Source: Anaerolinea sp. (GTDB taxonomy: Bacteria > Chloroflexota > Anaerolineae > Anaerolineales > Anaerolineaceae). From it: DNA of 64,000 nucleotides. The notes below the pieces were generated by a model. It was given only the letters and a program-made list of their open reading frames with translations. It did no database searches and was not told the DNA's origin. Below, one piece after another: positions 18,023 through 26,330 of this stretch. The first letter of the stretch is position 1. Every line of letters begins with the position of its first letter. The stretch lies in the NCBI GenBank assembly GCA_029975055.1, contig JARKPU010000013.1, forward strand, positions 1 to 64,000, given 5' to 3'. A program made the position numbers and the translations under genes.

Positions 18023-19498
18023 ATGATCCAATCGGAACCACGCCGTGGAATTGTCCTTCTGGGCCTTGGCCCTGGCGATGCGAGCCTGCTCACGCGCCAG
18101 GCCTGGCAACACCTTTCCAGCATCCCGGATGTTCACCTGCGGACGCGCATGCATCCCGCCGCAGACGGGCTTCCGCGTGGATTGGCCATCCATTCCTTCG
18201 ACGATTTTTATGAAACGGGCGAGACCTTCGAGGGCGTGTACGCGCGGATCATCGAGCGCGTGCTGGAACTCGGCCGCCGGCCTGAGGGTGTGACGTATGC
18301 CGTTCCGGGCCACCCGTTCGTCGCCGAAGCCACCGGGCCGGAAATCGCCCGGCGCGCGCGGGAAGAGGGCATCTCACTGCGCGTGATCGAAGGGGTCAGT
18401 TTCCTCGAGCCGGTTTGCTCTGCGCTGGGGATCGATCCCTTCCCCCGGCTGGCGTTGGCGGATGCGCTCGAGCTGGGCAGCCTGCACACACCCAACTTCC
18501 CGCCGGATACCCCCGCGCTGGTGGCGCAGATCTACTCGCGGCAGGTGGCCTCGGAGTTGAAATTGACTCTCAACGCAGTCTACCCGGATGAGCACCGCGT
18601 GCGGCTGGTGCACGGGGCGGGCACGCCGCAAGAGCTGGTGGAAGACCTGGCGTTGTATGAGATCGACCGTTCCGAGCACACCGGGCTGCTCACCGCGCTC
18701 TATTTGCCCCCGCTGGCTGAGGCGACTTCGCTGGAAGGGTTTCAGGAAATTGTGGCGCACCTGCGCGCCCCCGATGGCTGCCCCTGGGACCGCGAGCAGA
18801 CCTTCCAGACGCTGGGGCCGATGCTCCTGGAGGAGACCTATGAGGCCCTCGAAGCCCTCGACCAGGATGATATGGACGGCCTGCGTGAGGAAATCGGCGA
18901 TATTCTCATGGTGGTGACTCTCCTATCGCAGATTGGCTCAGAAGAGGGCGTCTTCACGATGGCGGAGATCCTCCAGGGCATCCACCGCAAGATCGTCAAC
19001 CGCCACCCGCACGTCTTTGGGGATGTGACAGTGGACGGAGCAAGCGGCGTGCTGCGCAACTGGGAGAAGTTGAAGGCCGAAGAACGCGCGCAGAAAGGCG
19101 CCGAGAAGGAGAAGGGCATCCTCGACGGGGTGTCGAAGGCGCTCCCGGCCTTGACGCGGGCGCAGGAATACCAATCGCGCGCTGCCCGCGTGGGGTTCGA
19201 TTGGCCGGATATCGAGGGTGTGAAGGAAAAACTCCTCGAGGAATGGCGCGAGGTGGCCCGCGCCCGCACCCCGGAGGAGCTGGAAAAGGAGCTGGGCGAT
19301 CTGCTCTTCAGCGCGGTGAACCTGACGCGCTGGTATAAGATCGATGCCGAGACTGCGCTGCGCAAAGCCAACCAGCGCTTCTACCGCCGCTTCAGGCACA
19401 TCGAGCGCGAAGCGGTGAAGCAAGGCAGGGGGCTTGGAGACCTTTCGATGGACGAGATGGAGGCCCTCTGGCAGGAGGCAAAGCACTCGGCGGATTGA
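18023..19498 (+). CDS. mazG: Tetrapyrrole methylase-MazG fusion (YabN-like nucleotide pyrophosphohydrolase)
   Basis: This 491-residue protein has two parts. Residues 1-230 are a SAM-dependent tetrapyrrole-methylase-like domain with GLGPGD (14-19) and PGHP (95-98). Residues 245-490 are MazG, with CPWDREQT (253-260) and the metal-binding acidic pattern E270-E271-X2-E274 plus E289-E290-X2-D293, followed by a second MazG repeat. MazG hydrolyses nucleoside triphosphates to monophosphates and pyrophosphate, cleaning the nucleotide pool. The same fusion occurs in Bacillus YabN. The substrate of the methylase half is unknown. The start is the ATG at 18023. An upstream ATG at 18016 is out of frame. 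Confidence 0.92.
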   Translation: MIQSEPRRGIVLLGLGPGDASLLTRQAWQHLSSIPDVHLRTRMHPAADGLPRGLAIHSFDDFYETGETFEGVYARIIERVLELGRRPEGVTYAVPGHPFVAEATGPEIARRAREEGISLRVIEGVSFLEPVCSALGIDPFPRLALADALELGSLHTPNFPPDTPALVAQIYSRQVASELKLTLNAVYPDEHRVRLVHGAGTPQELVEDLALYEIDRSEHTGLLTALYLPPLAEATSLEGFQEIVAHLRAPDGCPWDREQTFQTLGPMLLEETYEALEALDQDDMDGLREEIGDILMVVTLLSQIGSEEGVFTMAEILQGIHRKIVNRHPHVFGDVTVDGASGVLRNWEKLKAEERAQKGAEKEKGILDGVSKALPALTRAQEYQSRAARVGFDWPDIEGVKEKLLEEWREVARARTPEELEKELGDLLFSAVNLTRWYKIDAETALRKANQRFYRRFRHIEREAVKQGRGLGDLSMDEMEALWQEAKHSAD

Positions 19499-19525
19499 GC
19501 GGTGGAATCGAGCCTCCGGCAATTG

Positions 19526-19567
19526 GCGCTGGTTTCGTGATACTTTGCGAAACCAGCGCTTTCTCTT
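19526..19567 (+). terminator. Intrinsic terminator after the mazG fusion
   Basis: A perfect 12-bp stem, 19526-19537 with 19548-19559, has a 10-base loop and is followed by a pyrimidine-rich TTTCTCTTT run. It isolates the next gene, which has its own promoter. Confidence 0.8.
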
Positions 19568-19621
19568 TAAAACGAATTGGTTCACGGATCGGATGATCTT
19601 GGATCGAACCGATCGGCATTG

Positions 19622-19658
19622 TTGAATAATATTCAATGCGAGATTAAAGAATATTCAA
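19622..19658. promoter_or_regulatory. Candidate operator: repeated AATATTCAA sites
   Basis: TTGAATAATATTCAA at 19622-19636 is a 6+3+6 inverted repeat. The half-site AATATTCAA recurs at 19650-19658, 22 bases downstream (about two helical turns), ending 8 bases before the -35 box of the next promoter. This is a plausible binding site for an activator or repressor. No regulator is assigned. Confidence 0.4.
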
Positions 19659-19665
19659 GTATCTA

Positions 19666-19693
19666 TTGACAAATTCATAGATCATGCTATGAT
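19666..19693 (+). promoter_or_regulatory. Sigma-70-type promoter for the YvlB-like gene
   Basis: A perfect TTGACA at 19666-19671 is 16 bases from TATGAT at 19688-19693, with an extended -10 TG at 19685-19686. The surroundings are AT-rich, unlike the rest of the window. The start codon at 19721 has a GAAAGGAG ribosome site. Confidence 0.85.
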
Positions 19694-19720
19694 GTATAAA
19701 GAAATCGAAAGGAGATCACG

Positions 19721-20938
19721 ATGGGAGAACCTGGAATGCGGGTTGTGTATAAAGAAGGCATGAAAATCATCCTGCGGACGACCGCCGATTTACACCTGCG
19801 CGGTTGGGCAGAAAGCGATATTGAGGTAGCTCCCTCCGACGCGCACCACCTGCAGGTGCGCGAAGATGGCAGCCTGTTGAATATTTATGCGAATGAAGAT
19901 TTATGGGTGAGCGTGCCTGCAAAAGCCGAAATTCGCATCGAGCATACCGGCGGTGATGCACTGGTCTCGAACCTGGAAGGCGCGATTGAAGTGCTGCACG
20001 TCGGCGGAGACCTGACCCTGCGCGGTGCTTCTAAGGTGGACGTGGGCCACGTGAGCGGTGATTTTGCGGCAGCGGATGTGCGCGAATCTCTGGCCGTCCG
20101 GCGGGTGGGGGGTGACCTTTCGGCTCAGGTGACCGGCTCTGTGGCGGTTGAGCTGGCCGGCGGCGATATCCTGCTGGATGCGAAAGACGGCGTGCGTGTG
20201 CGCAGCGGCGGCGACCTGGAAGTGAGCATTGCCGGCGGAAGCTCCGACGAAGTGGTGCTCAAGGCCGGAGGTGATATCAGCCTGTTCGTGCCCGCAGACC
20301 TGGACGCGAGGCTCGACCTGACCAGCGGAGGCCGGAGTATCGAGATCGACGTGGCCGACCAGAAACGCAATTATGAAGACGAGAATGTGATCGTCACCTT
20401 CGGGAAGGGCACCCGCCCTTTGCGCGCCAAAGCGGGAGGCGATCTCCGCATTGGAGACGAGCCCTTTGATGTGCAGGATATCTACGCGGACCTGGGCGTC
20501 CTCGACGAAGAGTGGGCTCCTTCCGGCGGGCATGGCCGGCATGCAGAGCACTGGTCGGACCTCGAGGAGCGAATTCAACGGCGCGCCGAAGAGGCTTCGC
20601 GGCGGGCCGAAGAACGCGTGCGGGCAGCCATGGAGCGCGTGGAGCGCATGAACCGTCACCAGGAACACGCGTTTGGCAAATTCGATAAATGGCTGGGTTT
20701 CTTTGGGGTTGGCGGGCGTCATTTCGAGCCGCCTGCCCCGCCTGAGCCGCCCGAGCCGCCGGCCCCTCCGACGGGGGAGGTTCAGCCTTCTTCGCCGGTC
20801 GCCGAGGCGGATTTTTCTACGGCCTCGAACATCACCAACGATGAGCGCATGCTGGTATTGAAGATGCTCCAGGAGCACAAACTCACTGTAGAAGAGGCCG
20901 AACAATTGCTTGCTTCTTTGGAAGGACAGTTCGATTAA
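19721..20938 (+). CDS. YvlB/LiaX-like protein: DUF4097-type repeat domain plus C-terminal helical domain
   Basis: This 405-residue protein has no signal peptide or membrane span. Residues about 60-250 show a repeated GGD or SGD motif every roughly 20 residues, typical of the right-handed beta-helix of DUF4097 proteins. Residues about 285-320 are a charged Arg/Glu helix, likely a coiled coil. A Pro-rich linker follows (PPAPPEPPEPP). The last 30 residues (DERMLVLKMLQEHKLTVEEA) resemble the helical domain found at the N-terminus of YvlB and LiaX, proteins linked to envelope stress. Here that domain is at the C-terminus. A strong promoter and possible operator precede it. Function is inferred only at family level. 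Confidence 0.85.
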   Translation: MGEPGMRVVYKEGMKIILRTTADLHLRGWAESDIEVAPSDAHHLQVREDGSLLNIYANEDLWVSVPAKAEIRIEHTGGDALVSNLEGAIEVLHVGGDLTLRGASKVDVGHVSGDFAAADVRESLAVRRVGGDLSAQVTGSVAVELAGGDILLDAKDGVRVRSGGDLEVSIAGGSSDEVVLKAGGDISLFVPADLDARLDLTSGGRSIEIDVADQKRNYEDENVIVTFGKGTRPLRAKAGGDLRIGDEPFDVQDIYADLGVLDEEWAPSGGHGRHAEHWSDLEERIQRRAEEASRRAEERVRAAMERVERMNRHQEHAFGKFDKWLGFFGVGGRHFEPPAPPEPPEPPAPPTGEVQPSSPVAEADFSTASNITNDERMLVLKMLQEHKLTVEEAEQLLASLEGQFD

Positions 20939-20979
20939 GTCAATCGCGTGCAGGTTGTGATCCTGCTGGAGAACAATCG

Positions 20980-21006
20980 AAGGCCGGGCTTGTTCCCGGC
21001 CTTTTC
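20980..21006 (+). terminator. Intrinsic terminator after the YvlB-like gene
   Basis: 20980-20988 pairs with 20995-21003 (9 bp, 6-base loop), followed by a short T run. Confidence 0.8.
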
Positions 21007-21008
21007 GT

Positions 21009-21014
21009 TATAAT
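21009..21014 (+). promoter_or_regulatory. TATAAT box 6 bases before the next start codon
   Basis: A perfect TATAAT lies 6 bases before the ATG at 21021. Transcription starting 7 bases downstream would begin at the ATG itself, giving a leaderless mRNA. No -35 box is apparent. Confidence 0.5.
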
Positions 21015-21020
21015 AAGCTC

Positions 21021-21566
21021 ATGAAATCGATCTGGAGCCTGGTTCTTGCTGCCGGGGCTGTTCTTTGTGTCGCGGCGGTGATCCTCAACAGCATACCTGC
21101 CGGTATTGAACAGGCGGACCTCACCTTGCGCATCGCGGACGGCGAAGGAGAGATCATCCGCCGCGCGGTGTTGGAAGCCCCTGAGTACATCTGGCTTGGC
21201 GAGCAGGCCGATGTGCGGTTGACGGTTCTGCCCGATGAAACCGGCCCGTCAAACCCGGTGCTGCTCGAAACCAGCCTTGCCCTGGCCGGAGCCGACCCTG
21301 TGGAAGTGAAGCGCGAGGCGCTGGTGAACGGCCAGAGCGCCAGCTTTCGCTGGGTGGTTACCGGCCAGGAGCCCGGGCCGGCGCAGGCCAAGCTCTGGGT
21401 GTGGGTGGATGCCGGCGCCGGGCGCACGGCCGTGCTGGCTCGCCCGGTGGAGTGGGGTGTGCGCAGCTGGGGCGGCTTCCAGCCAAAAGTCATCCGTTGG
21501 GCAGGGGGCGGGGGGCTGCTCATTTGCCTCTTGCTGTTGTTGAGCGAACGCAAAAGGGCAGGATAA
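21021..21566 (+). CDS. Membrane-anchored protein of unknown function
   Basis: This 181-residue protein is not recognised. It has an N-terminal hydrophobic helix (about residues 4-24, signal or anchor). An extracytoplasmic domain of about 130 residues has alternating strand-like segments, suggestive of an Ig- or CARDB-like fold (WLGEQADVRLTVLPDE, SFRWVVTG). A C-terminal membrane helix (about 160-176) is followed by basic residues. There is no ribosome site; the start is supported by the TATAAT box just upstream. It lies before the nuo cluster, but a link to complex I is not shown. Confidence 0.75.
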   Translation: MKSIWSLVLAAGAVLCVAAVILNSIPAGIEQADLTLRIADGEGEIIRRAVLEAPEYIWLGEQADVRLTVLPDETGPSNPVLLETSLALAGADPVEVKREALVNGQSASFRWVVTGQEPGPAQAKLWVWVDAGAGRTAVLARPVEWGVRSWGGFQPKVIRWAGGGGLLICLLLLLSERKRAG

Positions 21567-21576
21567 AATCAGAATA

Positions 21577-21585
21577 TGTTACAAT
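21577..21585 (+). promoter_or_regulatory. Candidate extended -10 promoter for the nuo cluster
   Basis: TG-T-TACAAT at 21577-21585 matches an extended -10 element. It lies about 86 bases before the nuoA ATG in the only gap upstream of the cluster. No good -35 box is present. Confidence 0.35.
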
Positions 21586-21671
21586 TACTGAAACTAAATT
21601 TAGCCCCTTAAACCCAGGACATATGAATACCTTCCTTCACCGGGTTCCCACCATGCCAAAAAGGAGATTTT

Positions 21672-22028
21672 ATGCTGAGTGATTGGCTTTACGTGGGCGT
21701 GTTTTTTCTCATTGCGATGTTTCTCCCCGGGGCAGCCATCTTTGTAGCGGGTCTCCTGGCTCCCAAAAAACCCAATCCAATCAAGAACTCCACCTACGAG
21801 TGCGGCATCGAAACCGTCGGAAGTGCATGGGTGCAGTTCAAAGCCCAGTACTACGTGTACACCCTGGTCTTCCTGGTCTTTGATGTGGAGACCGTCTTGC
21901 TCTTCCCCTGGGCGCTGGCCTATAACAGGCTCACCATGTTCGCCATCCTCGAAGGCCTGCTCTTCGTGGTGATCTTGTTGGGCGGCCTGCTGTATGCCTG
22001 GCGCAAGGGCGCCCTGGAATGGGTCTAA
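21672..22028 (+). CDS. nuoA: NADH-quinone oxidoreductase subunit A
   Basis: This 118-residue membrane protein has three predicted spans. The family motif around NSTYECGIETVGSA lies in the loop that closes the quinone site, and FLVFDVETVLLFPWAL is in helix 2. It has an AAAAAGGAGA ribosome site. It is the first gene of an eight-gene cluster. nuoH follows directly, so nuoB, C and D, which normally come next, are missing here. Confidence 0.95.
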   Translation: MLSDWLYVGVFFLIAMFLPGAAIFVAGLLAPKKPNPIKNSTYECGIETVGSAWVQFKAQYYVYTLVFLVFDVETVLLFPWALAYNRLTMFAILEGLLFVVILLGGLLYAWRKGALEWV

Positions 22029-22038
22029 GGAGGCAGCC

Positions 22039-23253
22039 ATGTTACCCTGGTATCAAGACCCGGTGAATTTCATCGCTGCCTGGCTGCGAACGGTGCTTTC
22101 AGGCTGGGGGCTGGCGCCCGGCGCGGTGGATTTTATCCTCACCTTCCTGGGGGCGGGCATCACCGCTCTGCTGGGTATGTTGTGGGTGATCTTCCTGATC
22201 TGGTACGAACGCAAGCTGATTGGGCGCATTCAGGACCGCTTCGGCCCAAACCGGGTCGGCCCGTGGGGCATCTTCCAGCCGTTCGCCGATATGTTGAAGA
22301 TCTTTGTCAAAGAGTACATCACCCCTGCCGGGGCCGACCGTGTGCCCTACAACCTGGCGCCCATCCTCTCGGTGGCGTCGGTGCTGCTCATCTGGGCGGT
22401 GATTCCCTTCACGATGACGATCATGGGCGTGAACCTGAACGTCGGGCTGCTGCTCATCATCGCCAGCGGCGGTTTGAGCGTCCTGGCGGTGTTGTTAGCC
22501 GGCTGGGGCTCGAATAACAAATTTGCCATGCTCGGCGGGTTCCGCGCGGTGGCCCAGTTGATTTCTTACGAAGTGCCGATGGTGGTGTCGCTGCTGATCC
22601 CGGTCATCCTCAGCGGCTCCTTGGGGGTGAATGACATCGTCAAGGCGCAAAACATCCCCTTCCTGGTGACGGCGCCCGTGGCCGCGCTCATCTTCTTCAT
22701 CTCCTCGGTGGCAGAATCCGGGCGCAGCCCGTTCGATCTGGTGGAAGCCGAATCGGAGCTGGTGGCCGGGTTCAACACCGAGTATTCCGGCCTGAAGTTC
22801 GGTATGTTCTATGTGGCCGAATTTCTCCATGCTTTTACGATCTCCCTGCTCTTTTCGACCCTCTTCCTGGGCGGGTGGCGCGGACCGTTTGCGGAGCAAT
22901 ACCCCCTGCTCGGTTTCCTCTACCTGGGGATCAAAACCTTTGTGGTGTATTTCGTGGTGATTCTGTTCCGGGGGTCGCTGCCGCGCTTCCGCATCGATCA
23001 GATGATGGACCTCAACTGGAAGCTGCTCACCCCTATGGCACTCGTCTCATTGATCATCACGGCGCTGGTGGCCCAGCCGCTGGTCAGCCTGCCGTGGGTG
23101 CAGGCGGCGGCGCTTTTCGCTGCGAATGCGGCCATTTTGATCATCTTCATGGGTTGGGCGGGACGGAAAGTGAGCCGCAAGCGGCCGATCGTTGGCAGGC
23201 CGCGCCCGCTGGCGGTTCCGCACCCCGATGACCACATGCCGGTGGAGCCCTAA
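22039..23253 (+). CDS. nuoH: NADH-quinone oxidoreductase subunit H
   Basis: This roughly 404-residue membrane protein has eight or nine spans and forms the quinone-binding chamber with NuoB and NuoD. Motifs include ERKLIGRIQDRFGPNRVGP, QPFADMLKIFVKE, and the loop SPFDLVEAESELVAGFNTEY. The ATG at 22039 has AAGGAGG upstream and gives the family start. The C-terminus is a short basic and Pro-rich tail. nuoI, commonly next, is absent and nuoJ follows. Confidence 0.96.
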   Translation: MLPWYQDPVNFIAAWLRTVLSGWGLAPGAVDFILTFLGAGITALLGMLWVIFLIWYERKLIGRIQDRFGPNRVGPWGIFQPFADMLKIFVKEYITPAGADRVPYNLAPILSVASVLLIWAVIPFTMTIMGVNLNVGLLLIIASGGLSVLAVLLAGWGSNNKFAMLGGFRAVAQLISYEVPMVVSLLIPVILSGSLGVNDIVKAQNIPFLVTAPVAALIFFISSVAESGRSPFDLVEAESELVAGFNTEYSGLKFGMFYVAEFLHAFTISLLFSTLFLGGWRGPFAEQYPLLGFLYLGIKTFVVYFVVILFRGSLPRFRIDQMMDLNWKLLTPMALVSLIITALVAQPLVSLPWVQAAALFAANAAILIIFMGWAGRKVSRKRPIVGRPRPLAVPHPDDHMPVEP

Positions 23254-23262
23254 GGAGCAAGG

Positions 23263-23778
23263 ATGAGCGCATTGCAGATTATTTTCCTTGTGATCGGCGC
23301 GCTGACCCTGGCCTCGGCGGTCATGGTCGTTACGGCGCGGAAGATCATGCACGCCGCTCTCTGGCTTGTACTGGCGCTTGGCGGTGTGGCAGCCGTTTTT
23401 GCCACCTTAGAGGCGAGCTTCTTCGCCGTCATGCAGGTGGTGGTTTACATCGGGGCGATCGCCATTCTGATCATTTTCGCGGTCATGCTGACGCGCAAGG
23501 TGATGGAAGATACCGGACCGCAGGTAAACCGGAGCTGGCCCTGGGCGCTGCTGGCCTGCCTGGGCGTGCTGGCCGGGCTGGTCTATTTGCTTTCGAACTG
23601 GGGCGGTTTCCTGACGGCGGCGCGGGCGATCCCTGAAGGGGGTGAGAACCTGGTGCAGTTCGGGCAGGCGCTCACCTCGCCATCCGGCTTCGTCGTTCCC
23701 TTCGAGGTGGCGTCCATCTTGTTGGTTGCCGCGTTGGTCGGGGCCATTTACGTGGCCGGCGAGCCGAGAGAAAAATAG
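23263..23778 (+). CDS. nuoJ: NADH-quinone oxidoreductase subunit J
   Basis: This 171-residue protein has five predicted spans. The family features are ARKIMHAALWLVLALGGVAAVF and EASFFAVMQVVVYIGAIAIL, the conserved pi-bulge helix 3 that couples quinone chemistry to pumping. RBS AAGGAG lies just upstream. It sits between nuoH and nuoK. Confidence 0.94.
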   Translation: MSALQIIFLVIGALTLASAVMVVTARKIMHAALWLVLALGGVAAVFATLEASFFAVMQVVVYIGAIAILIIFAVMLTRKVMEDTGPQVNRSWPWALLACLGVLAGLVYLLSNWGGFLTAARAIPEGGENLVQFGQALTSPSGFVVPFEVASILLVAALVGAIYVAGEPREK

Positions 23779-23821
23779 AAACGCAAACCGTTCTCAAGCG
23801 AGCGGCATTGAGGAGGGGCAA

Positions 23822-24130
23822 TTGATTCCACTGGCGTGGTACCTGATCTTTGCGGCGATGCTGTTCTGCGTCGGCCTCTTTGGCGTGCTGGCACGCAGGA
23901 ATGCCGTGGCAATCTTGATGGGCATCGAATTGATGCTGAACGCGGTCAATGTGAACCTGCTGGCCTTTTGGCGCTACCTGTGGGCGCCGAAGGTGGACGG
24001 GCAGGTCTTCGTTTCGATCGTGCTCATTGCCGCGGCGGCTGAAGCGGTGGTTGGACTGGCGTTGATCATCTCCGCTTACCGCAGGCGCAACACGATTGCC
24101 GCAGAAGACATGGATATGTTAAAAGGCTAG
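23822..24130 (+). CDS. nuoK: NADH-quinone oxidoreductase subunit K
   Basis: This 102-residue protein has three spans. It includes RRNAVAILMGIELMLNAVNVNL with the membrane glutamate of helix 2, and AAAAEAVVGLALIISAYRR with the second one in helix 3; both are needed for proton transfer in the family. The start is a TTG at 23822, supported by the strong GAGGAGGGG ribosome site a few bases before it and by the family N-terminus. The frame is open upstream into nuoJ. Confidence 0.93.
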   Translation: MIPLAWYLIFAAMLFCVGLFGVLARRNAVAILMGIELMLNAVNVNLLAFWRYLWAPKVDGQVFVSIVLIAAAAEAVVGLALIISAYRRRNTIAAEDMDMLKG

Positions 24131-24145
24131 GCTTGCGGAGGCGAC

Positions 24146-26329
24146 ATGGCATTCGAAACCCTCATCTGGTTAATCCCGCTGGCGCCGCTCGTGGCCTTTG
24201 GCCTGATTGTGCTGTTCACCAACCGAAACAAGGCGCTCAGCCATTGGCTGGCGCTCTCTGGGGCGGGAATCGCCTGGTTGTTGAGCATGTGGGTCTTTCT
24301 CCGGGCCGTCTCGACCGAGGGCCTGGCCGGCGAGCCGTTCGCCTCGGTGATCAACTGGCTGCCGGCTGCCGATACCTGGCTGCAGATCGGCGTGGTGGTG
24401 GACCCAATCACGGCGGTGACGCTCTTCTTTGTGGCCTGGACCGTGCTGATGATCTTCATCTACAGCGTTGGCTATCACAACTTTGGCCAGCCTGCCGGCG
24501 ACCATGATGTTCCCGGCCTGCCGCCGCATGGCGCAACGCTCAAGGAAAAGAAAGGGCCTGCCAGGCGCGTGCTTTCGGTCGAACCGATGTATTCGCGCTT
24601 CTTCGCCTTGATCAGCCTGTTTGCCTTTGCCATGTTCCTGCTGGTGGTGAGCGACAACCTCCTCACGCTCTACATCGGCTGGGAGATCATGGGCTTCTGC
24701 TCGTATATGCTGATCGGCTTTTGGTACGGCAAGGTTTCGGCACGCAACGCCGCTGTGAAGGCCTTCCTCACCACACGCATCGGCGATGTGTTCATGCTGC
24801 TGGGCATCGTCGGTCTCTACTCGGCCACCGGCACGCTCAATTACCGGGCAGCCCTGGCCGACCCGGCGGTGCTGGAGCGGCTGGCCGCCGCCGACTCGGG
24901 GGTGCTGGGGCTTTCAGTAGCGGGCCTGCTTGGTATCTTGCTCTTCATCGGCACGGTCGGCAAATCGGCGCAATTCCCGCTGCACGTCTGGCTGCCAGAC
25001 GCGATGGAAGGCCCGACGCCCGTCTCGGCGATGATCCATGCCGCCACGATGGTTTCGGCGGGCGTTTACCTGGGCATTCGCATCTTCCCGCTCGTCTCTG
25101 CCGGCTGGGAGGGCGGTGAACTCACCGCGGCCATGCAGGTGATGGCCTTCATCGGCGCGTTCACCGCGCTCTTCTCGGCCACCATCGCCCTGGCTCAAAA
25201 CGACATCAAGCGCGTGCTGGCTTATTCGACCATCTCGCAGTTGGGCTATATGATTGCCGCGCTTGGCGTCGGGGCCTATGTGGCGGCAGTCTTCCACCTG
25301 GTGACGCACGCCTTCTTCAAGGCGCTGCTGTTCCTCGGCTCGGGGTCGGTCATTCACGGCATGGAGCACGGGGTGCTGCACACCGGCGAGAAGATCGACC
25401 CGCAAGATATGTTCAACATGGGCGGCTTGCGGAGCAAAATGCCGCGCACGTTCTGGACATTCCTGATCGGCGGGCTGGCGCTTTCGGGCTTTCCGCTGAT
25501 CACGGCCGGGTTCTGGTCGAAGGACGAGATCCTCACCGGGGCGTTCGGCGGCGGGCACCTGCTGGTGTTCATCACCCTGGCGCTTTCGGCGCTGCTGACG
25601 GCCTTTTACACCATGCGGCAGATCACGCTGACCTTCCTGGGTGAGGCGCGCACAAAATCGGCCGAACATGCGCACGAGACCGGCCCGGTGATGACCGTGC
25701 CTCTGATTATCCTGGCGGTGTTTGCCGTGGGGGCCGGTTGGGCGGGCATTCCCCAGCAGTTCCCCTTGCTGGGGAGCATCTCCTCCAACTGGTTCGGGCA
25801 CTTCGTCGGCTCCATGCTTTCTGCCGAGGAGCACGTCGCGGAGAGTTACATTCCGCTGGTCACCTCGCTGGTCGTGTCGCTCGGGGGCCTTTACCTGGGC
25901 TGGCTGGTTTACCGCAAGGTGAGGGCCGGCGACCCAGACCCCCTGGCGAGACCCCTTGGTTTCGTTTACCAGGTCTTCAAGTACAAGTATGGGATCGACG
26001 AGTTCTACCAGGCGGTGTTCATCAAGCCTTCCATCTGGCTGGCGGAGGTGTTCACCTACCGCATCGTTGATAAGCTCATCCTGGACGGCATCATCGAGGG
26101 AATCGGCAAGGGTGCTCTGGCGTTTGGCCGGGCGGTGCGTAATTACTTCGATGCGCCGGTGGTGAACGGCGCAGGCGACGGGTTGAGCAAAGGCGTGCGG
26201 CGCAGCGGAGAAGGTCTGCGCGCGGTGCAGACCGGACGCGTGCAGCAGTATATGATCCTCACCGTCGCGCTGGTGGTGCTGGCCGGGCTGCTGTTCGTGC
26301 TCGTATTCCCGGGTCGGGGAGGTAACTGA
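24146..26329 (+). CDS. nuoL: NADH-quinone oxidoreductase subunit L, with lengthened lateral helix
   Basis: This 727-residue distal antiporter-type subunit is longer than the common 610-660. Channel residues are present: E180 (GWEIMGFCSYM), K273 (VGKSAQFPLHVWLPD), K392 (THAFFKALLFLGSG) and K459 (FWSKDEIL). Two extra segments stand out. A charged insert of about 35 residues (113-147) lies between the early helices. The stretch from KPSIWL (627) to the LRAVQTGR before the last span, which is the lateral amphipathic helix HL, is about 27-29 residues longer than in standard NuoL recalled from proteobacteria and actinobacteria. The following nuoM pair may explain this. Confidence 0.95.
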   Translation: MAFETLIWLIPLAPLVAFGLIVLFTNRNKALSHWLALSGAGIAWLLSMWVFLRAVSTEGLAGEPFASVINWLPAADTWLQIGVVVDPITAVTLFFVAWTVLMIFIYSVGYHNFGQPAGDHDVPGLPPHGATLKEKKGPARRVLSVEPMYSRFFALISLFAFAMFLLVVSDNLLTLYIGWEIMGFCSYMLIGFWYGKVSARNAAVKAFLTTRIGDVFMLLGIVGLYSATGTLNYRAALADPAVLERLAAADSGVLGLSVAGLLGILLFIGTVGKSAQFPLHVWLPDAMEGPTPVSAMIHAATMVSAGVYLGIRIFPLVSAGWEGGELTAAMQVMAFIGAFTALFSATIALAQNDIKRVLAYSTISQLGYMIAALGVGAYVAAVFHLVTHAFFKALLFLGSGSVIHGMEHGVLHTGEKIDPQDMFNMGGLRSKMPRTFWTFLIGGLALSGFPLITAGFWSKDEILTGAFGGGHLLVFITLALSALLTAFYTMRQITLTFLGEARTKSAEHAHETGPVMTVPLIILAVFAVGAGWAGIPQQFPLLGSISSNWFGHFVGSMLSAEEHVAESYIPLVTSLVVSLGGLYLGWLVYRKVRAGDPDPLARPLGFVYQVFKYKYGIDEFYQAVFIKPSIWLAEVFTYRIVDKLILDGIIEGIGKGALAFGRAVRNYFDAPVVNGAGDGLSKGVRRSGEGLRAVQTGRVQQYMILTVALVVLAGLLFVLVFPGRGGN

Positions 26330-26330
26330 G

